Shown: one piece after another, positions 1 through 7,158 of the stretch
Numbering within the stretch: position 1 is the first letter of the stretch
How the letters are laid out: every line of letters begins with the position of its first letter
Origin: Bacteroidota bacterium
GTDB lineage: Bacteria > Bacteroidota > Ignavibacteria > Ignavibacteriales > Ignavibacteriaceae
Length of the DNA: 13,616 nt
Assembly (NCBI GenBank): GCA_023453665.1
Contig: JAEXTA010000068.1
Span: 1-13,616 of the forward strand
Reading direction: 5' to 3'
The notes under the pieces: generated by a model
Told to the model about the DNA's origin: nothing
The model's input: only the letters and a program-made list of their open reading frames with translations
Database searches by the model: none
Translations under genes and position numbers: made by a program

Positions 1-906
1 ATTCCAATCGCTTACAACAAATCCGTTAAACTTCCATTCATCTCTCAAAATATCATTCAATAAATATTTACTGCCTGATGCAGGAATGCCGCCTATCTCA
101 TTGAAGGATGCCATTAAAGTAAGAGCTCCGGCATCAACACCTGCTTTGTACGGAGGCAGATAAATATCTCTGAAGGTTCTTTCGGAAATATCCACAGTAT
201 TATAATCTCTTCCAGCTTCCGCACCTCCGTAACCTGCGTAGTGTTTAACGCAGGCAATTATATTCAGATCAGAAAGATTTCCCTGGTAGCCCCTTACGTG
301 TGCTGCAGACATTAACGAACCAAGGTATGGATCCTCTCCGCTTCCTTCCATAATTCTTCCCCATCTCGGGTCGCGTGCTATATCTACCATTGGTGAGAAC
401 GTCCAGTGAATGCCTGCAGATGCAGCTTCGATTGACTGGAAACGTGCAGACAACTCAACCATTTCCGGCTGCCACGTTGCGGCTTCACCGAGAGGTATCG
501 GGAATGTTGTTTTGAAACCATGGATAACATCAAGTCCAAAGATTAATGGAATTTTTAATCTTGATTCAGTCACAGCAACTTTTTGCAATTCATATGTAAA
601 CTCTGCACCGATGGCATTTAAGAAAGATCCTATTTTTCCTTCCCTTATTAATTGTCTGTATTGATCAGGAACATTTACTTTTATTGTTGGTCCCCATCCA
701 ATACCATATGATAATTGATTAAGTTGTCCGATTTTTTCTTCGAGTGTCATCAAACTAAGTACAGAATCAATTCTACTTTCAATTACCGGATTTAGTGTTG
801 TATTACTTTTTTGATCCCCGCCGTCATTCAGTGTGAATCCTAAAAGCAAAAACATAAAGATTAATAACAGAACCGGGTAAATCGTTTTAAAGAAAGCTGC
901 TTTCAT
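1..906 (-). CDS. bglX: Glycoside hydrolase family 3 beta-glucosidase, BglX-like (C-terminal part outside window)
   Basis: The first 302 codons of an exported GH3 enzyme that hydrolyses beta-glucosides from the non-reducing end. Translation from the ATG at 906-904 gives a hydrophobic signal segment (about residues 7-24), then the GH3 N-terminal barrel: MTLEEKIGQLNQL near residue 53, LKIPLIFGLDVIHG, HWTFSPMVDIARDPRWGR, GSGEDPYLG, a conserved KHY, and GFVVSDWN at the window edge. The Asp of SDW, residue 300 (bases 7-9), is the expected catalytic nucleophile. The second GH3 domain, with the acid/base, lies outside. A GAGGA ribosome site (911-915, minus) sits 4 nt before the start and supports it. 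It is last of four genes on this strand, 77 bp after another GH3 gene, and probably cotranscribed with it. The RDPRWGRIMEGSGEDPYLG block is close to the BglX group, so the family is certain and the exact substrate is not. Confidence 0.93.
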   Translation of the reverse strand, partial: MKAAFFKTIYPVLLLIFMFLLLGFTLNDGGDQKSNTTLNPVIESRIDSVLSLMTLEEKIGQLNQLSYGIGWGPTIKVNVPDQYRQLIREGKIGSFLNAIGAEFTYELQKVAVTESRLKIPLIFGLDVIHGFKTTFPIPLGEAATWQPEMVELSARFQSIEAASAGIHWTFSPMVDIARDPRWGRIMEGSGEDPYLGSLMSAAHVRGYQGNLSDLNIIACVKHYAGYGGAEAGRDYNTVDISERTFRDIYLPPYKAGVDAGALTLMASFNEIGGIPASGSKYLLNDILRDEWKFNGFVVSDWN

Positions 907-934
907 TTTTTCCTCTGCAAGAGTTAGAATTTCA

Positions 935-962
935 ATGCCAGATAAATTCTCATATCCGGCAT
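935..962 (-). other. Intergenic hairpin between the two GH3 genes
   Basis: On the minus strand ATGCCGGATA pairs with TATCTGGCAT across an 8-nt loop, a 10-bp stem with one G-U wobble. It fills much of the 77-bp gap between the stop of the upstream GH3 gene (984) and the start of the next (906). No U-run follows, so it is not a standard terminator. A role in mRNA stability or processing inside the operon is possible but unproven. Confidence 0.5.
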
Positions 963-983
963 CCGTTGTTTGTAAAAAATTTT

Positions 984-2792
984 TCAATAGCTTAATCCAT
1001 ATCCATATGGAAATAACGGGTCATAATTTATATCTCCGCTATTGATGGGAATCTGCGACATACTTTTGGGCCACGAATGAGAAAGTTTTCCTGTCGGATT
1101 GTAATCACCGAAAAGCACATCAGCTACACCCTGACCTTCAGTACCGGGAAGCCAGGCTGCAATAAACGCGTCAACATTGTTTAAGGTAGGTTCAATCAGC
1201 ATTGGTCTGCCGGAAACAAGAATAACAACAACAGGTACGCCGGCATTTCTAATCCTGTTAATTGCCTGAACATCTTCTGATGATAAACTTAAATCGTCTC
1301 TGTCTCCGTTATATTCTGCATAAGGAGTTTCACCAATAACTACAACGCCTACATCAGCACCGGCTGCACCGGTTCCATCAACCGAATGTGTTACCTGTGT
1401 TGATGTTGAAACTGTATTCTGAATTGCTTCAAGTATTGTTGTGCCGTGTGTTATTTCACCACTACCGCCTTGCCAGCTTATTGTCCAACCGCCGCATTGA
1501 TTTCCGATGTCATTTGAATTTTTGCCTGCAACGTGAATACGCGTAAGGTTTTTTGAAAGGGGTAAAACACTGTTGGAATTTTTTAGAAGCACTAAGGATT
1601 GTCTTACACATTCTCTAGCAACTTCACGATGTGCTGCGGAACCAAGTGAAGCGGTAAGGCTTCTGTCAGTTAATGGTCTTTCGAACAATCCCATCTGCAT
1701 TTTAACTTTTAAAATTCGTCTTACTGCATCGTCGATTCTTGACACTGATACTTTGCCGCTGTTAACAAGTGTACGAAGTATGCTGATGAATTCTTTGTAT
1801 CTGTCAGGAACCATTATCATATCAAGTCCGGCGTTGATGGAGATTTCAATATCACTTGCAAAGTCGCCGGGGATCTGATCTATTGCAGCGTAATCACTGA
1901 TCAGGAATCCTTTAAAACCCAATTCATTTTTTAAAACATCTGTAAGAAGATATTTATGGCTGTGAAGTTTTTGTCCGTTCCAGCTGCTGTAAGAAATCAT
2001 AATAGAACCAACGCCTTGCTGAATAGCTGCGATGTAACCCGGAAGATGTAACTGTCTTAAAGTCTGTTCATCACAAATTGTGTTTCCCTGGTCATCACCG
2101 TCAACAGTTCCGCCATCACCAAGAAAATGTTTTGCGCATGCAAGCACTGATGTGTTTGCACTAAGATCACCCTGTTGATAACCTTTTATTTTTGCATCAG
2201 CCATCATTACTGCAAGTTCAGGAGTTTCACCAAAACTTTCATAAGTTCTTCCCCATCTTTCATTTCTTGCTACTGCAATACATGGTGAGAATGTCCAGTC
2301 AATTCCTGTTGCTGCAACTTCTTTAGCAATTATTGTTGCGGCTTGTTGAACTAAAGCCGGATTTCTTGTACAGCCAAGTCCGATATTGTGCGGAAAGATA
2401 ACTGCGTTCTTTACATTGTTGTGACCATGAACCGCATCGATACCATATATCAAAGGTATTTTTAATCTTGTTGTAACGGCATAAGCCTGGTAAGTATCGT
2501 ACATATCAGCCCAGCCCTGCGCGGTATTACTTGATGGTGCTGATCCGCCGCCGCTTAGTAAAGAGCCGATTTTAAAATCACGAATGTCTTCGATCCTGTC
2601 TAACGCGTTTCTTTCAACCTGTGTCATTTGACCGATTTTTTCTTCAAGAGTCATTTCTGAAAGAAGTTTGTTTACACGTTCGTCTATGTTTAATTCACTA
2701 TCGGAGTCGGTTTCATCTTTATTGCAGCTTAAAAAGAAAATGGAAATTGTAAGAAAGGTTAAGTAGCAGGCTGTCCTGAAAAGCACATTCAT
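984..2792 (-). CDS. Lipoprotein glycoside hydrolase family 3 beta-glucosidase / glucan exohydrolase
   Basis: A complete 602-residue GH3 enzyme, expected to release glucose from beta-linked glucans or cello-oligosaccharides. Residues 8-22 are hydrophobic and run into FLSC, a lipobox with Cys23 as the likely lipidated residue, so the mature protein should be a lipoprotein in the cell envelope. The barrel domain carries EEKIGQMTQVE (50-60), IPLIYGIDAVHGHNN, DWTFSPCIAVARNERWGR (165-182), KHF (221-223) and GFLISDYAAID with nucleophile Asp300. The second domain carries GETPYAEYNGD (487-497), where Glu493 is the likely acid/base by analogy with barley glucan exohydrolase. The protein ends in YGYGLSY. 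This pattern is closer to the ExoP/plant exohydrolase branch than to BglX, so the two adjacent GH3 genes are not recent duplicates. AGGA at 2801-2804 (minus) supports the start. Confidence 0.95.
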   Translation of the reverse strand: MNVLFRTACYLTFLTISIFFLSCNKDETDSDSELNIDERVNKLLSEMTLEEKIGQMTQVERNALDRIEDIRDFKIGSLLSGGGSAPSSNTAQGWADMYDTYQAYAVTTRLKIPLIYGIDAVHGHNNVKNAVIFPHNIGLGCTRNPALVQQAATIIAKEVAATGIDWTFSPCIAVARNERWGRTYESFGETPELAVMMADAKIKGYQQGDLSANTSVLACAKHFLGDGGTVDGDDQGNTICDEQTLRQLHLPGYIAAIQQGVGSIMISYSSWNGQKLHSHKYLLTDVLKNELGFKGFLISDYAAIDQIPGDFASDIEISINAGLDMIMVPDRYKEFISILRTLVNSGKVSVSRIDDAVRRILKVKMQMGLFERPLTDRSLTASLGSAAHREVARECVRQSLVLLKNSNSVLPLSKNLTRIHVAGKNSNDIGNQCGGWTISWQGGSGEITHGTTILEAIQNTVSTSTQVTHSVDGTGAAGADVGVVVIGETPYAEYNGDRDDLSLSSEDVQAINRIRNAGVPVVVILVSGRPMLIEPTLNNVDAFIAAWLPGTEGQGVADVLFGDYNPTGKLSHSWPKSMSQIPINSGDINYDPLFPYGYGLSY

Positions 2793-2824
2793 AATTTAAA
2801 TCCTGAATAGGTCTGAATTAAAAA

Positions 2825-2930
2825 GAAGAGACTGAAATACTTAATAACTAACTAACGAAAGGGTGCATGCGAATATTTTTTGTGCAGGGATAAAAATATT
2901 CTAACAGGAAATCTTTCTTTCAGTCTCTTC
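2825..2930 (-). repeat. Nested inverted repeat between ROK kinase and GH3 genes
   Basis: GAAGAGACTGAAA (2825-2837) has a perfect 13-bp reverse complement at 2918-2930. A second perfect inverted repeat lies inside the 80-nt interval. The element fills most of the 147-bp gap between the kinase stop and the GH3 start. Read on the minus strand (the operon mRNA) the outer stem is followed by five U (2824-2820), which gives a terminator- or attenuator-like outline, though with a very long structured loop. Alternatively the 106-bp unit bounded by inverted ends and flanked by short A runs (AAAAA left, AAAAAA right) resembles a miniature transposable element. The sequence alone does not decide between these. 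Confidence 0.6.
2871..2901 (-). other. Inner hairpin of the nested repeat
   Basis: GAATATTTTT (2871-2880) and AAAAATATTC (2892-2901) form a perfect 10-bp stem with an 11-nt loop, on either strand. It lies within the outer inverted repeat. The stem is almost all A-T, so alone it is a weak RNA structure. Confidence 0.5.
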
Positions 2931-2939
2931 AAAAAACAA

Positions 2940-3920
2940 CTATTTGTAATGTAACTGAACTTTATCTAGTTCATTCCAAATTAATGCACTGGCGCCGAGT
3001 ACCGCGGCGTTTCCTTCTGTTAAAGCCGAAGGAATAAGTTTCACTTTGTTTTTGAAAATGTTCAGTACATTTTCTTCCATATATTTTTTTGTCGGGTTGA
3101 AGATTAATTCTCCGGAAGATGCCAGACCGCCAAATAGAATTATTGCTTCGGGGCTTGTGTGTGCAATTGCGTCTGCGAGTTTAATTCCGAGTATTCTTCC
3201 GGTTTCTTCAAATGCTTTAAGCGCAATCTTATCGCCTTTTCTTGCAGCTTCGCAAATCATTTTTGCAGTCATATCACTAAAGGTAACATTACGCAGTTCA
3301 CTTTCATCATTAAGATTTGCAAGCAGCTCAAACACTGTACGTTTAATTCCGCCTGCGGATGTATAAGTTTCAAGACATCCTTTACGACCGCATCCACACT
3401 GCCTTCCGTTGATGTCGTAAATTGTATGACCAATTTCACCGGCGAATCCATCCGCACCGTAAACAAGGTCGCCATTTACAACTATACCACTTCCCACACC
3501 GGTACCGAGTGTAATCATTATAAAATCTTTCATACCTTTTGCAGCGCCGAATTTCATTTCACCGATTGCTGCAGCGTTTGCATCATTAGTAATAACAGCA
3601 GGGAGGTCATAATACTTTTTCATTATCTCAACAACATTCACATAACCCCAGTTAAGGTTCGGTGGAAGTTCAACTGTTCCTCTATAGTAATTAGCATTTG
3701 GCGCACCGATGCCAATTCCAATAAGAGCATATTTTCCATTTAATTTTGAATACGAATCATCGATCGCTGTTTTGAGTCGAGAGAATAAATGATCGGCACT
3801 TTCATGTGAGTTCGTTGGAATCGAAGATTCAAATACACAGTTACCGAGCCTGTCAACATAACCGAAAACAGTATTTGTTCCTCCAATATCAATCCCCAGT
3901 GTTACTTCAGTTTTGTTCAT
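2940..3920 (-). CDS. ROK family sugar kinase (probable glucokinase)
   Basis: A 326-residue cytoplasmic kinase that should phosphorylate an incoming hexose, most likely glucose, using ATP. The ROK signature is complete: the phosphate-binding DIGGTN (11-16); LPPNLNW (85-91); NDANAAA with catalytic base Asp113; the LGTGVGSG loop (138-145); EIGH (162-165); and the zinc-binding CGCGRKGCLE, with Cys175, Cys177, Cys182 and His165 as ligands. Full length for the family, with no N-terminal HTH, so an enzyme and not a NagC/Mlc-type repressor. Its ribosome site AAAGGA overlaps the stop codon of the upstream transporter, with only 9 bp between the two genes, which points to translational coupling. Pairing with a sugar transporter and GH3 glucosidases favours glucose; N-acetylglucosamine, mannose or fructose cannot be excluded from motifs alone. 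Confidence 0.93.
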   Translation of the reverse strand: MNKTEVTLGIDIGGTNTVFGYVDRLGNCVFESSIPTNSHESADHLFSRLKTAIDDSYSKLNGKYALIGIGIGAPNANYYRGTVELPPNLNWGYVNVVEIMKKYYDLPAVITNDANAAAIGEMKFGAAKGMKDFIMITLGTGVGSGIVVNGDLVYGADGFAGEIGHTIYDINGRQCGCGRKGCLETYTSAGGIKRTVFELLANLNDESELRNVTFSDMTAKMICEAARKGDKIALKAFEETGRILGIKLADAIAHTSPEAIILFGGLASSGELIFNPTKKYMEENVLNIFKNKVKLIPSALTEGNAAVLGASALIWNELDKVQLHYK

Positions 3921-3929
3921 ACTAATCCT

Positions 3930-5423
3930 TTATGCTTTAGAAAAAGTGGGGATGTGTCCTTTCATTCCGTAGAATGCTATATACATATAACACAGTACAG
4001 GTAAAATGAATGCGTGATGAATACCGATGTTGTCAGCTAATAATCCTTGCAGAACCGGAATTATTGCGCCGCCAACTATTGCCGTGCAAAGTATTCCGGA
4101 TGCTTGCCCGGTATGTTTTCCGAGTCCATCAATTGCAAGAGTAAAGATTGTAGGGAACATAATTGAATTGAATAACCCTACAGCAAGAATGCTCCACATT
4201 GCAAAGTGTCCAAAAGTCAGCATCGAAATAATAACTAATATTGCAGCGCAGATTGCCAGTATAGCGAGAGTTCTTCCCGGTTTACGTTTTCCAAAATTAA
4301 AAGCCAAATAATTCAAAAAGACTAATGCAATAAACGTTAAAGTCTTTGTAAATCCGTCAAAACTGAAAGCAGCAAGGTTTTCATATTCTTTTGTGATGTA
4401 CATTGCAATAATTGGTGCAAGTATGAAAACAAGTGCTGTGTATATATTTTTCTTTTTTGTGTCTTTTAACTCAGAAAGAGTTATCGCTCCAAAAAATCTA
4501 CCGATCATAGCACCACCCCAGTACAGAGCCACGTATTTACCTGCTTCAGCTTCTGGCATTGCAAGCAATTCTTTGAAATAATTTACCAGAAAACTTCCGA
4601 TTGAAACTTCACCGCCGACATAAACAAAAATTGCAACAGCACCGAGTACGAGATGTTTATATCCCCATGCACTTTTATGGTGATGATCAAAACTTCCGCC
4701 GTCTCCACCGCTGGATGATTGAGAAGCTGCTTCAATTTTAGGAAGTTTAAAGAGTGTGAAGATTATTGCTATCGCTACAAGCACTCCCGTTAATAACAAA
4801 TATGGTGTTTGAACTGATCCGGCTTCCATCAAATAATAGGCTTCCCGTTCTAACAGGGATAGTTTAGCAATTTCATCAGCGCCTTTAACTGCTGCTGAAA
4901 GAATCAGTATTGAACCGAACACAGGGGCAATTGTTGTTCCTAACGAGTTGAAGGCTTGTGAAAGATTTAACCGAGATGAAGCTGTTTCTGGTTTTCCCAA
5001 AATGGCTACATAAGGATTTGCGGCAACCTGTAAAAGTGTAATTCCTGATGCAAGTATAAAAAGAGCAAGCAGAAAAATTTCATATGACCTGCTATCAGCT
5101 GCCGGATAAAACATAAGAGTTCCAGCGGCTGTTATAAGTAATCCAATAATAATTCCGGTTTTATAACCGATTTTTTCAACCAGTATTCCTGATGGCAAAG
5201 AGACGATTGCATATGCAGTAAAAAATGTAAACTGCACAAGCATAACCTGCGTATAGTTAAGATCGAAAATTACTTTAAGATGAGGAATAAGGATGTCATT
5301 AAGGCAGGTTATAAATCCCCACATAAAAAATAAAGATGTAAGTACAATTAAAGCGGGTGTATAATTTGCACCTGAATTTGTTGAGGCTCCTTTTACAGAA
5401 GTATTAGCACTTTGCACAGCCAT
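3930..5423 (-). CDS. MFS sugar:H+ symporter, FucP/GluP (glucose/galactose) type
   Basis: A 497-residue inner-membrane carrier with about 12 membrane segments, expected to import a monosaccharide with protons. The N-terminal segment LFFMWGFITCLNDILIPHLK (31-50) is the FucP family hallmark; Asp43 in LNDIL is the likely counterpart of the proton-coupling Asp46 of E. coli FucP. Further family blocks are FTAYAIVSLPSGILVEKIGYKTG (68-90), LQVAANPYVAILG (131-143) and SSRLNLSQAFNSLGTTIAP (149-167). A hydrophilic loop with a Ser/Gly stretch and HHH (about 232-252) links the two six-helix halves. First gene of the operon, with a strong ribosome site AAGGAGAT (5428-5435, minus). The downstream ROK kinase and glucosidases suggest glucose or galactose. 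Expression is likely driven by the sigma-54-type promoter about 130 bp upstream. Confidence 0.93.
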   Translation of the reverse strand: MAVQSANTSVKGASTNSGANYTPALIVLTSLFFMWGFITCLNDILIPHLKVIFDLNYTQVMLVQFTFFTAYAIVSLPSGILVEKIGYKTGIIIGLLITAAGTLMFYPAADSRSYEIFLLALFILASGITLLQVAANPYVAILGKPETASSRLNLSQAFNSLGTTIAPVFGSILILSAAVKGADEIAKLSLLEREAYYLMEAGSVQTPYLLLTGVLVAIAIIFTLFKLPKIEAASQSSSGGDGGSFDHHHKSAWGYKHLVLGAVAIFVYVGGEVSIGSFLVNYFKELLAMPEAEAGKYVALYWGGAMIGRFFGAITLSELKDTKKKNIYTALVFILAPIIAMYITKEYENLAAFSFDGFTKTLTFIALVFLNYLAFNFGKRKPGRTLAILAICAAILVIISMLTFGHFAMWSILAVGLFNSIMFPTIFTLAIDGLGKHTGQASGILCTAIVGGAIIPVLQGLLADNIGIHHAFILPVLCYMYIAFYGMKGHIPTFSKA

Positions 5424-5555
5424 CAGGATCTCCTTTTAAGCTTTATAAAATTTTATTTTCAAAATTATAATTAGTAACTCTGTGAACCAAAATTTATTTA
5501 ACATTTATAGTGAGTGTATTCAACATTACACTATATATAAGAGCGAACCATTGGG

Positions 5556-5570
5556 GCAAATATTGTGCCC
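5556..5570 (-). promoter_or_regulatory. Sigma-54 (-24/-12) promoter candidate for the MFS-ROK-GH3-GH3 operon
   Basis: On the minus strand the sequence reads GGGCAC-AATAT-TTGC, against the consensus TGGCAC-N5-TTGC, with the invariant GG (5569-5568) and GC (5557-5556) exactly 10 nt apart. Transcription would start near 5544, leaving a leader of about 120 nt before the MFS start. The paired palindromes lie about 113 bp upstream of the GG, a normal enhancer distance. The same bases also read as GG-N10-GC on the plus strand (GG 5555-5556, GC 5567-5568), but less well, and the paired sites would then be downstream. Confidence 0.65.
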
Positions 5571-5585
5571 TCAATAAAGCAGAAC

Positions 5586-5606
5586 TGCAATAAAATATTT
5601 TATGCA
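5586..5606. promoter_or_regulatory. AT-rich dyad between enhancer sites and promoter
   Basis: A perfect 14-bp palindrome ATAAAATATTTTAT (5590-5603) is bracketed by TGC and GCA with one unpaired A, making an imperfect 21-bp dyad. It lies between the paired 15-mers and the sigma-54 promoter candidate, where a bending protein or second regulator could bind. A near-copy, ATAAAATTTTAT, occurs at 5445-5456. In such AT-rich DNA chance is a serious alternative. Confidence 0.3.
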
Positions 5607-5662
5607 ATCCTCCTTAGTTTACAACTTTGTCTAATTGCCATTCTGATTATAAAGAGAATGTG

Positions 5663-5703
5663 TTTATTATTTTAATAAGAGATGATTATCAATTTAATAA
5701 TCA
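5663..5703. promoter_or_regulatory. Paired 15-bp palindromic operator / enhancer site, copy 1
   Basis: TTATTA-TTT-TAATAA (5664-5678) and TTATCA-ATT-TAATAA (5686-5700) fit TTATYA-N3-TRATAA and have centres 22 bp apart. The second is flanked by further pairing bases, giving 7-bp arms TGATTAT/ATAATCA. The second 15-mer is identical to the one at 12720-12734. The pair is proposed as the binding site of the NtrC-type regulator encoded at 8650-10122, acting on the minus-strand promoter and perhaps on the regulator's own operon. Confidence 0.7.
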
Positions 5704-5745
5704 GATTCAGAATCATTTTTAGGGTTTACATTATCAGAAAGTAAA

Positions 5746-5777
5746 TTGATTTCAGCAGTATTATTTAACTATTTTTG
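5746..5777 (+). promoter_or_regulatory. Weak candidate Bacteroidota-type promoter for the sensor operon
   Basis: TATTTTTG (5770-5777) matches TAnnTTTG, the -7 element known from Bacteroidota, with a TTG at 5746-5748 about 21 nt upstream as a possible -33 element. The solute-binding protein start follows about 50 nt later. No GG-N10-GC was found on the plus strand between 5700 and 5830. The match is short and the DNA AT-rich, so this is tentative. Confidence 0.25.
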
Positions 5778-5830
5778 CAGAAGGATTATGAGATATCAGC
5801 TATTCGACGTGAAATGGAGAGTATTGCAAA

Positions 5831-7150
5831 TTGAAGTTTGAAAAAATATTTTATGTGGTAATCAGCGCTATACTGATTACAGCGTTTATAATGGTGAGTT
5901 ACATTTCTCCGCCTTTTACATCAGGCAGCGGTTCAGCTCCTTTACTTAAGAAAATTTATTTTGCTGATAACATTTCCAAAGCACACCAGAAAGTCATCGA
6001 TACATTCAATAAAAAGTATGCAGGGAAAATTGAAGTAGTTCCAATCAATCTTTCATTTGATAAATTCAGTACAAACGAACGAAAAGAATTGCTGGCGCGT
6101 TATCTCAGAAGTAAAAGCGAACGTGTTGATATTTTTTCTGTTGATCAGATATGGGTCCCCAGGTTTGCCAAATGGGGTGTGCCGCTTGAAAAATATCTTA
6201 CTCCTGAACAGACTGATAATCTTTTAAGTTTTGCGGTTGAGTCCTGCGTTTATAAAGATACACTCGTCGCTGTTCCTCTTTACATTGATATTGCAATAAT
6301 GTATTACAGGGATGATATTCTAAGAAAACTTCCTGACTATCAGGACGTAATTAAGAAAATAAATAATTCTGTAACGTGGGAAGATTTTCTTAAGATACAA
6401 TCGCAGCTTGGCAGTTATAACAATTCCTTTTTTACTTTTCAGGCAGATGATTATGAAGGTCTTATCTGCATCTTTGCCGAAATGATGTCTCAGCAGAACA
6501 GACCATTTATTGACAACGGTTATCTTCATCTTACTACACCTGAAGCAGAAAAAACTTTACAACTTCTTGTTGACCTGGTACATAAATATGATGCTTCACC
6601 TGAAAAAGTTTCTTCATTTAAGGAATACCAGAGTTATGATTATTTCATGCAAAATAATGGCGTCTTTTTAAGAGCCTGGCCGGGATTTATGAGTGATGAG
6701 AACCGGGCATTAAATCTGAATAAGAATGTTGTACAGTTTTTGCATAAAGCGCCAACACCTCATTTTAAGGGCTTCAAACCGGGGTCACTTTACGGCGGAT
6801 GGAACCTGATGATCTCTCAATATTCGCTTAACATTCCTGAAGTGGCAAGGTTTGTAAATTTTTTACTAAGTGAAGAATCACAAAAAATAATGTATGAAGA
6901 AGGCGGAGTTTTACCGGTGCTAAATTCTATCTATAATGATTCAGATTATGTTAATAAACATCCTGATTTACGATTCTATTATTCACTTTTAAAGAAAGGA
7001 TTGTACAGACCTTTTATTGAAGACTATACAAACATTTCAGACATACTTTCATTTTATGTAAACGCAGCGATTAAAAAAGAAATCTCTGTTAAAGAAGCAT
7101 TGACTGCCGCTTCGCAAAAAATAAAATCAGGAAGTATTTTTCTTAAATAG
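5831..7150 (+). CDS. Membrane-anchored extracellular solute-binding protein, family 1 (probable sensory SBP)
   Basis: A 439-residue periplasmic-type binding protein of the SBP_bac_1 (maltose-binding-like) class, expected to bind a sugar or oligosaccharide. Residues 5-25 are one hydrophobic segment with no lipobox and no convincing signal peptidase site, so the protein may stay tethered to the inner membrane. The SBP fold shows in PLEKYL (118-123), VAVPLYIDIAIMYYRDDIL (146-164), TWEDFLK (182-188), GGWNLMIS (322-329), VARFVNFLLSEESQKIMYEE (338-357) and GGVLPV (358-363). The start is TTG, preceded by GGAGAG (5816-5821); an in-frame stop at 5810-5812 excludes any start upstream of it. No ABC permease or ATPase lies nearby; instead a sensor kinase starts 8 bp downstream and a sigma-54 activator follows. 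I therefore infer a ligand-sensing role. Transport with remotely encoded permeases is the alternative. Confidence 0.85.
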   Translation: MKFEKIFYVVISAILITAFIMVSYISPPFTSGSGSAPLLKKIYFADNISKAHQKVIDTFNKKYAGKIEVVPINLSFDKFSTNERKELLARYLRSKSERVDIFSVDQIWVPRFAKWGVPLEKYLTPEQTDNLLSFAVESCVYKDTLVAVPLYIDIAIMYYRDDILRKLPDYQDVIKKINNSVTWEDFLKIQSQLGSYNNSFFTFQADDYEGLICIFAEMMSQQNRPFIDNGYLHLTTPEAEKTLQLLVDLVHKYDASPEKVSSFKEYQSYDYFMQNNGVFLRAWPGFMSDENRALNLNKNVVQFLHKAPTPHFKGFKPGSLYGGWNLMISQYSLNIPEVARFVNFLLSEESQKIMYEEGGVLPVLNSIYNDSDYVNKHPDLRFYYSLLKKGLYRPFIEDYTNISDILSFYVNAAIKKEISVKEALTAASQKIKSGSIFLK

Positions 7151-7158
7151 AATATGTT

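Larger units (their letters stand above)
5424..5830. promoter_or_regulatory. 407-bp divergent intergenic control region
   Basis: This AT-rich stretch separates the minus-strand transporter operon from the plus-strand sensor operon. No gene was found in it. Moving right from the MFS start it holds: the MFS ribosome site (5428-5435); a perfect 12-bp palindrome ATAAAATTTTAT (5445-5456); a minus-strand sigma-54 promoter candidate (5556-5570); an AT-rich dyad with the core ATAAAATATTTTAT (5586-5606); the paired 15-bp palindromes (5664-5700) with a small GATTC-A-GAATC dyad just beyond (5704-5714); a weak plus-strand promoter candidate; and the GGAGAG ribosome site (5816-5821) of the solute-binding protein gene. 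Confidence 0.8.

Noticed and set aside
410..664. Plus-strand 84-codon open frame
   Set aside because: It lies antisense to the GH3 coding sequence, whose frame is rich in family motifs; no protein family signal or ribosome site.
984..2792. Recent tandem duplication of the two GH3 genes
   Set aside because: The two proteins share only family-level motifs and differ in subgroup signatures and export signals (lipobox versus plain signal segment).
3159..3743. Plus-strand 194-codon open frame opposite the ROK kinase
   Set aside because: Antisense shadow of a gene with a complete ROK signature; its translation is Cys/Phe/Asn-rich and has no recognisable domain.
5663..5703. CRISPR-like or phage-type direct repeats
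   Set aside because: Only two short palindromes per site with no uniform spacer series; neighbouring genes are regulatory and metabolic, with no cas or phage genes.
5788..5841. 17-codon upstream ORF (MRYQLFDVKWRVLQIEV) overlapping the TTG start of the solute-binding protein gene
   Set aside because: The AAGGA before its ATG is only 2 nt away, too close for a normal ribosome site, and the peptide has no leader-like repeat of one codon. Not enough to call a leader peptide.
5831..7150. Solute-binding protein as part of a local ABC importer
   Set aside because: No permease or ATPase gene is in the window, and the operon continues directly into kinase and regulator genes. Use of remotely encoded permeases cannot be ruled out.
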